Positions 42,247 to 47,259 of a stretch of DNA of 47,259 nucleotides are shown one piece after another. Under the pieces are notes generated by a model that ran no database searches, had not been told where the DNA came from, and worked only from the letters and a program-made list of their open reading frames with translations. Within the stretch, counting starts at the first letter, position 1. Each line of letters opens with the position of its first letter. The stretch comes from Desulfobulbaceae bacterium (GTDB lineage: Bacteria > Desulfobacterota > Desulfobulbia > Desulfobulbales > Desulfocapsaceae). The position numbers and the translations under genes are program-made. The stretch lies in assembly GCA_008933635.1 (NCBI GenBank), contig WBUQ01000017.1, positions 1 through 47,259 of the forward strand, given 5' to 3'.

Positions 42247-42939
42247 ATGCAGTATTCTTCTGAGATAGAGCACATGTGCCGGGTGGCGCAGGGAACCAAC
42301 CACGGCCCGGCACCGATCCCGCAGGAAGGCGGATGGACCAAGGTTAAAGAGGTCGGCGACGTCAATGGCCTCACCCACGGCGTGGGCTGGTGCGCTCCGC
42401 AGCAGGGTGCCTGCAAGCTCACGCTGAACGTCAAGAACGGCATTATCGAAGAGGCCCTGGTCGAGACCCTCGGCTGCACCGGCATGACCCACTCGGCAGC
42501 GATGGCCTCGGAGATCCTGCCCGGCAAGACCATTCTCGAAGCCCTCAACACAGACCTGGTCTGCGACGCGATCAATGTGGCGATGCGCGAACTGTTCCTG
42601 CAGATCGTCTACGGCCGCAGCCAGTCAGCCTTTTCCGAGGGTGGATTGCCGATCGGCGCGGGCCTCGAGGACCTCGGCAAGGGCCTCCGCTCGGTCTGCG
42701 GCACGATGTACGGCACCCGCGTCAAGGGGCCGCGCTATCTGGAGATGGCGGAAGGGTATGTGAAAGAAATCGGCCTCGACGCCAACGACGAGATCATCGG
42801 CTACTCCTTCGTCAACCTCGGCCGGATGATGGACGCCATCAAGAAGGGCGTCGACCCGGCGAAGGCCATTGAGGGCGCCTCCGGGACCTACGGCCGCTTC
42901 CAGGAAGCGGTGAAAACCATCGATCCGCGACACGCATAA
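42247..42939 (+). CDS. NifU-N-like iron-sulfur scaffold protein
   Basis: This is a 230-residue protein related to the N-terminal domain of NifU/IscU. Cysteines lie at 11, 49, 56, 77, 106 and 151. ETLGCTGMTHSAAMAS (C77) matches the conserved GCxAxxAS-type motif, and GDVNGLTHGVG the G-D loop. A C-terminal 100-residue extension goes beyond the scaffold domain. Strong AAGGAG lies 8 bases before the ATG, and a T9 run precedes it. It is followed after 11 bases by the GGGtGRT gene, with which it is regularly paired. It probably carries a cluster or metal; the exact role is unknown. Confidence 0.87.
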   Translation: MQYSSEIEHMCRVAQGTNHGPAPIPQEGGWTKVKEVGDVNGLTHGVGWCAPQQGACKLTLNVKNGIIEEALVETLGCTGMTHSAAMASEILPGKTILEALNTDLVCDAINVAMRELFLQIVYGRSQSAFSEGGLPIGAGLEDLGKGLRSVCGTMYGTRVKGPRYLEMAEGYVKEIGLDANDEIIGYSFVNLGRMMDAIKKGVDPAKAIEGASGTYGRFQEAVKTIDPRHA

Positions 42940-42950
42940 GGAGAATCATC

Positions 42951-43946
42951 ATGGCACTGTTCGAAAGTTATGACAGGCGGATCGGCCAGATCACCCCGGT
43001 CCTGAAAAAATACGGCATACAGAGCCTGGAAGAAGCGCGGGAAGTCTGTCTGGCCAAAGGCGTCGATGTCGCCGCCATCGTCCGCGGCATCCAGCCGATC
43101 TGCTTCGAAAACGCCTGCTGGGCCTACACCCTGGGGGCCGCCATCGCCGTCAAGAAGGGCGAGAGGAAGGCAGCCGATATCGCCGCCACCTTGGGCGAGG
43201 GGCTGCAGGCCTTCTGCATCCCCGGCTCGGTTGCCGACGACCGCAAGGTCGGGCTTGGCCACGGCAACCTGGCCTCCATGCTGCTGAAGGAAGAGACCCG
43301 ATGCTTCGCCTTCCTGGCCGGCCACGAATCGTTTGCCGCAGCCGAAGGGGCGATCGGAATCGCCCGATCGGCCAACCGGGTGCGCCAGTCACCGCTCAGG
43401 GTCATCCTCAATGGCCTGGGCAAGGACGCCGCCAAGATCATCTCACGGATCAATGGCTTCACCTATGTCCAGACCAGGTTCGACTACGCCACCGGCGATC
43501 TGCATGTGGTTGCCGAGACTCCCTATTCCAGCGGTGAACGGTCGAAGGTCCGCTGCTTCGGCGCCGACGACGTGCGCGAGGGCGTGGCGATCAACCACCT
43601 GGAGGGCGTCGATGTCTCGATCACCGGCAATTCTACCAACCCCACCCGCTTCCAGCACCCGGTGGCCGGGACGTACAAGAAGGAATGCATCCAGCAGGGC
43701 AAGAATTACTTCTCGGTGGCCTCCGGCGGCGGCACCGGCCGCACCCTGCATCCGGACAACATGGGGGCCGGCCCCGCCTCCTACGGCATGACCGACACCA
43801 TGGGCCGGATGCACTCCGACGCCCAGTTCGCCGGCTCCTCGTCGGTCCCGGCCCACGTCGAGATGATGGGCCTGATCGGCATGGGCAACAACCCTATGGT
43901 CGGCGCTTCGGTCTCCGTGGCCGTGGCCCTGGAGCAGGCGGGATAA
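42951..43946 (+). CDS. GGGtGRT protein (unknown function)
   Basis: This is a 331-residue protein of the GGGtGRT family, with its name motif at residues 259-265 (SGGGTGRTLHPDN) and the following MGAGPASYGMTDTMGRMHSDAQF. Other conserved stretches include IQPICFENACWAYTLGAAIAVKKG (Cys 51 and 56) and GLGHGNLASMLLKEETRC. The Gly-rich loop could bind a nucleotide, and the Cys/His content fits metal or cluster binding; both are inference. It ends VAVALEQAG, and GGAG precedes the ATG. It forms a two-gene operon with the NifU-like scaffold. The biochemical role is not established. Confidence 0.88.
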   Translation: MALFESYDRRIGQITPVLKKYGIQSLEEAREVCLAKGVDVAAIVRGIQPICFENACWAYTLGAAIAVKKGERKAADIAATLGEGLQAFCIPGSVADDRKVGLGHGNLASMLLKEETRCFAFLAGHESFAAAEGAIGIARSANRVRQSPLRVILNGLGKDAAKIISRINGFTYVQTRFDYATGDLHVVAETPYSSGERSKVRCFGADDVREGVAINHLEGVDVSITGNSTNPTRFQHPVAGTYKKECIQQGKNYFSVASGGGTGRTLHPDNMGAGPASYGMTDTMGRMHSDAQFAGSSSVPAHVEMMGLIGMGNNPMVGASVSVAVALEQAG

Positions 43947-43971
43947 TTCCTGGTCGCCCGCCCGGAAGAAA

Positions 43972-44000
43972 AAGGCGGAGTCCGCATGCGGCTCCGCCTT
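43972..44000. terminator. Bidirectional terminator between convergent genes
   Basis: AAGGCGGAG (43972-43980) pairs with CTCCGCCTT (43992-44000), with an inner CCGC/GCGG helix and one T bulge. It is flanked by an A-run on the left (a T-run for the minus strand) and TTTGT on the right. It separates the GGGtGRT gene and the metallopeptidase gene, and it shares its inner TCCGCATG with the 37113 hairpin. Confidence 0.8.
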
Positions 44001-44025
44001 TGTACCGTCTATTGCTCGGCACCCC

Positions 44026-44394
44026 TCACCCATACCCCAGCGCGTCCAGCTCATCCTCGCCAAAGCCGAAGAAATGGGCAATCTCGTGAACGACTGTGAT
44101 CTCGATCTCTTCGATCAGCTCTTCCCGGCTGAGCCCGAGATTCTCGAGCGGTTCCTGAAAAAGATAGATCGTGGCCGGATAGAGGGGTGGATCGAGCGGG
44201 CTGCGTTCGTTCAGCGGCACTCCGGTAAACAGGCCGAACAGCATTTCGTCCGGTGGATACCCCATTTCCGCCAGCAGTTCCGGGCTCGGTGACGGCTGCA
44301 CGGCGATCAGGACATTCTCAAGGTATCCGGCCAGTTCCGGCGGAATCCTGGCGATAGCCTGCTCGACGAGGCGTTCAAAAGTCCTGGCATCCAT
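44026..44394 (-). CDS. Small HEXXH metallopeptidase-family protein
   Basis: This is a 122-residue minimal zincin. The C-terminal HEIAHFFGFGEDELD (H103, E104, H107) is the zinc-binding HEXXH site plus a conserved D/E. TFERLVEQAIARIPPELAGYLENV and LFGLFTGVPLNERSP are family features. The group (formerly DUF1025) has unknown substrates. It is cytosolic by sequence. It converges on the GGGtGRT gene and follows aapP with 25 bases in between. Confidence 0.88.
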   Translation of the reverse strand: MDARTFERLVEQAIARIPPELAGYLENVLIAVQPSPSPELLAEMGYPPDEMLFGLFTGVPLNERSPLDPPLYPATIYLFQEPLENLGLSREELIEEIEITVVHEIAHFFGFGEDELDALGYG

Positions 44395-44419
44395 AGCTGT
44401 CAGTCCACTCCGGGCAACA

Positions 44420-45187
44420 CTACAGAATCTGGCTGAGAAACGATCTGGTCCGCTCCGACTGCGGATTGTCGAAAAAGGCCTCGGGCTCGTTCTCCTCGAT
44501 GATTTCGCCGGCGTCCATGAACAGCACCCGGTCGGCTATCGTCTTGGCAAAACCCATCTCGTGGGTGACGCAGAGCATGGTCATGCCTTCGTTGGCCAGG
44601 TCGACCATGACGTCGAGGACTTCCTTGATCATCTCGGGATCCAGAGCCGAAGTCGGTTCGTCGAAGAGCATGATCGACGGGTTCATGCACAGACTGCGGG
44701 CTATTGCCACCCGCTGCTGCTGACCGCCTGAGAGCTGGCCGGGGTATTTCGCCGCCTGGTCGGCGATATGAACCCGTTCCAGATAGTTCATGGCGATGGC
44801 CTCGGCCTCCCTGCGCGACTTCTTCTGCACCCAGACCGGCGCCAGACAGCAGTTTTCCATCACCGTCAGATGCGGAAAGAGATTGAACTGCTGGAAGACC
44901 ATGCCGATGTTGCGGCGCACCTCGTCAACGCAGCGGAGATCATCGTCAAGCCGCACTCCGTTGACGATGATCTCGCCCTGCTGGTGCTCCTCGAGCCTGT
45001 TCATGCAGCGGATCAGCGTTGATTTGCCGCAGCCGGACGGGCCGCAGATGATGATCCGTTCGCCCTTGTAAACCCTGAGGTTGATATTCTTGAGGACGTG
45101 AAAATCACCGTACCATTTGTGGACGCCCTTCAGTTCCACCATCACTTCACCGGTGGCCCGCACATTCTGTGGTGTCATCTCGATCAT
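44420..45187 (-). CDS. Amino-acid ABC transporter ATP-binding protein (AapP/GlnQ-like)
   Basis: This ATPase of a polar-amino-acid importer has 255 residues from the chosen start. [23 protein letters not shown] is typical of AapP/GlnQ. Walker A is GPSGCGKST, the signature [15 protein letters not shown] and Walker [15 protein letters not shown] chose ATG at 45187; a TTG at 45217 would add 10 residues, and neither has a good ribosome-binding site. It lies 45 bases after the binding-protein gene. No permease gene lies between or beside them, so the permeases must be elsewhere. Confidence 0.92.
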   Translation of the reverse strand: MIEMTPQNVRATGEVMVELKGVHKWYGDFHVLKNINLRVYKGERIIICGPSGCGKSTLIRCMNRLEEHQQGEIIVNGVRLDDDLRCVDEVRRNIGMVFQQFNLFPHLTVMENCCLAPVWVQKKSRREAEAIAMNYLERVHIADQAAKYPGQLSGGQQQRVAIARSLCMNPSIMLFDEPTSALDPEMIKEVLDVMVDLANEGMTMLCVTHEMGFAKTIADRVLFMDAGEIIEENEPEAFFDNPQSERTRSFLSQIL

Positions 45188-45232
45188 CTGTTGAGAGTAG
45201 TCTTCTTCCCGAGCCAATACCCGGGACCGGCA

Positions 45233-46246
45233 TTATTCCATGGGGGGCGCATACATCAGCCCACCCTGATTCCAGAGGTTGTTCAGCCCGCGCTTGATCT
45301 TGAGCGACGATTGCTTTCCAATATTGCGGTCGAACACCTCGCCGTAATTGCCGACCTGCCTGATGATCTGCGCCGCCCAGTCCGCCCTCAGGCCGAGACC
45401 CTCCCCGCCACCGCCTTGCCTGCCGACAAACCGCAGGACCGCAGGGTCGATGCCATCCTTCATCTGCTCAATATTGGCCGAGGTGATGCCCAGTTCCTCG
45501 GCGACAATCATCGCGAACAGCGACCATTTGACAATGTCGAACCAGTTGTCGTCTCCATGGCGGACCACCGGACCCAGGGGTTCCTTGGAAATGATGTCCG
45601 GCAGGATGACATAGTCGTCTGGCCGCAAGAGTCTCATCCGCATCCCGTGCAGTTGGAGACCGTCGCTGGTCAGTACGTCGCAGCGGCCGGATTGGAGGCC
45701 GTCGATCGCCCCATCAACGGAAGGAAATGGCACGACCTTGAAAGCCATGCCCTTCATCCTGAAATAGGCGGCCAAATTGGCCTCTGAGGTTGTGCCGGCC
45801 TGGACGCAGATCGTGGTGCCTTCAAGATCGTCGACGCCTTTCGCAGCAAGCTTTTTGGCCGCCATGAATCCCTGGCCGTCATAATAGATCACACCGGTGA
45901 AATTGACCCCCAGGGAAGAGTCGCGGGTCAGGTTCCAGGTCGTGACCCTGGCAAGGATGTCGATCTCGCCTGACTGCAGCGCGATAAAGCGTTCGCCGGC
46001 ATTCAGGGGGATGTATTTGACTTTGCTGGCATCGCCGAGGGTTGCTGCTGCGACGGCCCTGCATATATCGACATCGAGTCCTGTCCAGTTCCCCTTGTCA
46101 TCAAGGCTGGAGGCGCCGGGCAGACCGGTGGATACCCCGCACTGCAGATACCCCCGGTCCATCACAGCTTCCCTGATCCCCGCCTGGGCCATGGTTGCGG
46201 CAAGAACGGAAAGTGTTGCAACCATCACGCTGATCATCCACTTCAT
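45233..46246 (-). CDS. General L-amino-acid-binding periplasmic protein (AapJ-like)
   Basis: This 337-residue binding protein has the signal MKWMISVMVATLSVLAATMAQA, then REAVMDRGYLQCGVSTGLPGAS and WTGLDVDICRAVAAATLGD as in AapJ of Rhizobium and relatives. The later GSIDVLARVTTWN-like stretch (GEIDILARVTTWNLTRDSSLG) is the family signature. GGAGGAG lies before the ATG at 46246. AapJ-type proteins deliver many L-amino acids to AapQMP, but only the ATPase gene follows here. Ligand range is inferred. Confidence 0.92.
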   Translation of the reverse strand: MKWMISVMVATLSVLAATMAQAGIREAVMDRGYLQCGVSTGLPGASSLDDKGNWTGLDVDICRAVAAATLGDASKVKYIPLNAGERFIALQSGEIDILARVTTWNLTRDSSLGVNFTGVIYYDGQGFMAAKKLAAKGVDDLEGTTICVQAGTTSEANLAAYFRMKGMAFKVVPFPSVDGAIDGLQSGRCDVLTSDGLQLHGMRMRLLRPDDYVILPDIISKEPLGPVVRHGDDNWFDIVKWSLFAMIVAEELGITSANIEQMKDGIDPAVLRFVGRQGGGGEGLGLRADWAAQIIRQVGNYGEVFDRNIGKQSSLKIKRGLNNLWNQGGLMYAPPME

Positions 46247-46620
46247 GGGCCTTCTCCTCCGCACCATTGTCCTGGTTTCCCTCGCGAGATCAAGCCGGCG
46301 GGTGCCACCGCCTGGTTTAATGTACACCATACACAGAATTCTCATGGACATGCAACGGCTGACGCAGGACCATGCTATACACACCAGGCCCGCTGTGACG
46401 GGTACCGATCATCTGCAGTTTCCAGATCGCAGCGCAGGCACCACTGTGCAGGCAGGGACAGTTCCACCATCTTATCGACCTCGCGCCGGGGTCCATAATC
46501 AGAAGCCTCTGCACATCTGTCGCCCGACCCGCCCGGTATTTCCGTTTGCTTTTCAGCCCGTTCCCCGGTAACTGTGGAGTCGCAGCTTTCATCGGGCCAT
46601 CCGGCAGGCCATGCCGCCGC
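46247..46620. other. Divergent intergenic region, aapJ to rsmB
   Basis: No supported gene in these 374 bases. The left third is AT-richer and holds the candidate leftward promoter at 46326-46355. TGTGTAT occurs twice on the minus strand (near 46330 and 46380), a possible short direct repeat. No promoter for rsmB was identified. Confidence 0.4.
46326..46355 (-). promoter_or_regulatory. Candidate promoter for aapJ
   Basis: On the minus strand TTGCAT (46355-46350) and TATGGT (46331-46326) have an 18-base spacer. Transcription would begin near 46320, about 73 bases before the aapJ start. Pattern match only. Confidence 0.35.
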
Positions 46621-47259
46621 ATGCCGGTGATCTTCATCAGAGACATCCAGACGAACGAAGACGTGGCAAAAAAAACTTCACTATCAAAAAAATACCCAAA
46701 GAGCGCCCGCTTTGCCTCCATCGAAACGCTCTGCCTGATCCAGCAGCAGGGCCTGCCGGTCAAACCGGTGCTGGACGGCATCGTCGGCCAGTGCCGGCTT
46801 GCGCCCGAAGATCGCGCCCTGGCCATGCAACTCGTCTACGGCGTCCTGCGGCAGCGTCAGTTCCTGGAGACGCTGATCAAGCGCCTGTGCCGCCACCCGC
46901 TAACCAAGCTCAGCCCTTTCGTCCTGCACAGTCTGGAGATCGGCCTCTACCAGCTTTTCCTGCTCGACCGCATCCCGGAATCGGCGGCCGTCAACGAAAC
47001 GGTCAACGCGGTAAAGGCGGCAGGCCTGCCCCAGCGACTGCAGGGTTTTGTCAACGGCATCCTGCGGGAGAGTATCCGACAACAGGCTGAACTGCCGGGC
47101 AATTCGGCAGATCCGGAGACAGGAGAACCCTATCTCAACCATCCCCCCTGGCTGACAGACCGCTGGCGCCGGCATTTCGGTGAAGCGGAAATGCGCCGGA
47201 TATGCGCAGAAAACGCCAGTGAGCCGTCCCTGGTGCTGAAAATCAACCCTGCCAGAACT
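46621..47259 (+). CDS. rsmB: 16S rRNA m5C967 methyltransferase RsmB (partial, C-terminus off the right edge)
   Basis: This is the 5' part of the RsmB/Sun gene, whose product methylates C967 of 16S rRNA. The 213 visible residues cover the NusB-like domain: ARFASIETLCLIQQQGL, the RLAPEDRALAMQLVYGVLRQRQFLE stretch and LYQLFLLDRIPESAAVNETVNAV. The linker HPPWLTDRWRRHFGEAEMRRI follows and leads to the catalytic domain outside the window. The start is uncertain: ATG at 46621 or GTG at 46663, where a Lys-rich N-terminus begins; neither has a good ribosome-binding site. Confidence 0.88.
   Translation, partial: MPVIFIRDIQTNEDVAKKTSLSKKYPKSARFASIETLCLIQQQGLPVKPVLDGIVGQCRLAPEDRALAMQLVYGVLRQRQFLETLIKRLCRHPLTKLSPFVLHSLEIGLYQLFLLDRIPESAAVNETVNAVKAAGLPQRLQGFVNGILRESIRQQAELPGNSADPETGEPYLNHPPWLTDRWRRHFGEAEMRRICAENASEPSLVLKINPART

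Noticed and set aside
45188-45217. TTG start adding 10 residues to the ABC ATPase
   Set aside because: No ribosome-binding site before the TTG; the homologous region begins after the chosen ATG.
1-47259. CRISPR arrays, insertion sequences, tRNA or rRNA genes
   Set aside because: No regularly spaced repeats, transposase motifs, terminal inverted repeats or RNA gene signatures were recognised by reading; a tRNAscan/Infernal run would be needed for certainty.

Overview
This window is a GC-rich (roughly 60 percent or more) bacterial chromosome segment that is almost entirely protein-coding. No rRNA, tRNA, CRISPR array, insertion sequence or phage gene was seen. The gene content points to a Gram-negative, probably anaerobic bacterium. 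Outer-membrane systems are present: an Mla/MCE lipid transporter, a TolC-type channel, two small outer-membrane-type lipoproteins and a GT9 glycosyltransferase. The split glycine decarboxylase (GcvPA/GcvPB), a tungstate transporter, a NifU-like/GGGtGRT pair and receiver-PATAN-Roadblock signalling proteins together suggest Desulfobacterota (former Deltaproteobacteria, for example Desulfobulbales or Desulfuromonadales). That placement is an inference from gene families, not a measured phylogeny.

Layout. At 1-5335 (minus strand) lies lrp-gcvT-gcvH-gcvPA-gcvPB-lipB, a glycine cleavage and lipoylation operon. The E3 gene lpdA (5483-6895) diverges from it across a small AT-rich operator. At 7261-9628 a membrane lytic transglycosylase, a cupin and a pirin form an overlapping cluster. 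Next come psiE, a GT9 glycosyltransferase and a DUF6165 protein on the minus strand. At 11842-15659 a GlsB-type membrane protein precedes an MlaE-MlaF-MlaD-PqiC-like lipid transport operon. After a thioesterase and a GtrA-like protein come malonyl-CoA decarboxylase and a YajG-like lipoprotein. At 19564-26887 a TetR regulator leads a complete export operon: HlyD adaptor, tandem ABC ATPase, two ABC-2 permeases and a TolC protein. UppP and a small HAD protein follow.

At 28532-32246 (minus strand) a one-component HTH/periplasmic-binding-protein-like regulator heads tupA-tupB-tupC, with an intrinsic terminator between tupA and tupB. Divergent from it, 32619-37629 holds a signalling locus. It has a GAF/PAS histidine kinase, an NtrC-family regulator, a clear sigma-54 promoter with inverted repeats upstream, a receiver-PATAN-Roadblock/LC7 fusion protein, and a second Roadblock/LC7 protein on the opposite strand. 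This is the best candidate for an undescribed regulatory system in the window.

The rest of the window carries D-aminoacyl-tRNA deacylase, a PreP-like M16C protease and a methyltransferase. A NifU-N-like scaffold paired with a GGGtGRT protein follows (conserved, function unknown; the second system worth attention). Last come a small HEXXH metallopeptidase, an amino-acid ABC binding protein and ATPase that lack adjacent permeases, and the 5' part of rsmB running off the right edge.
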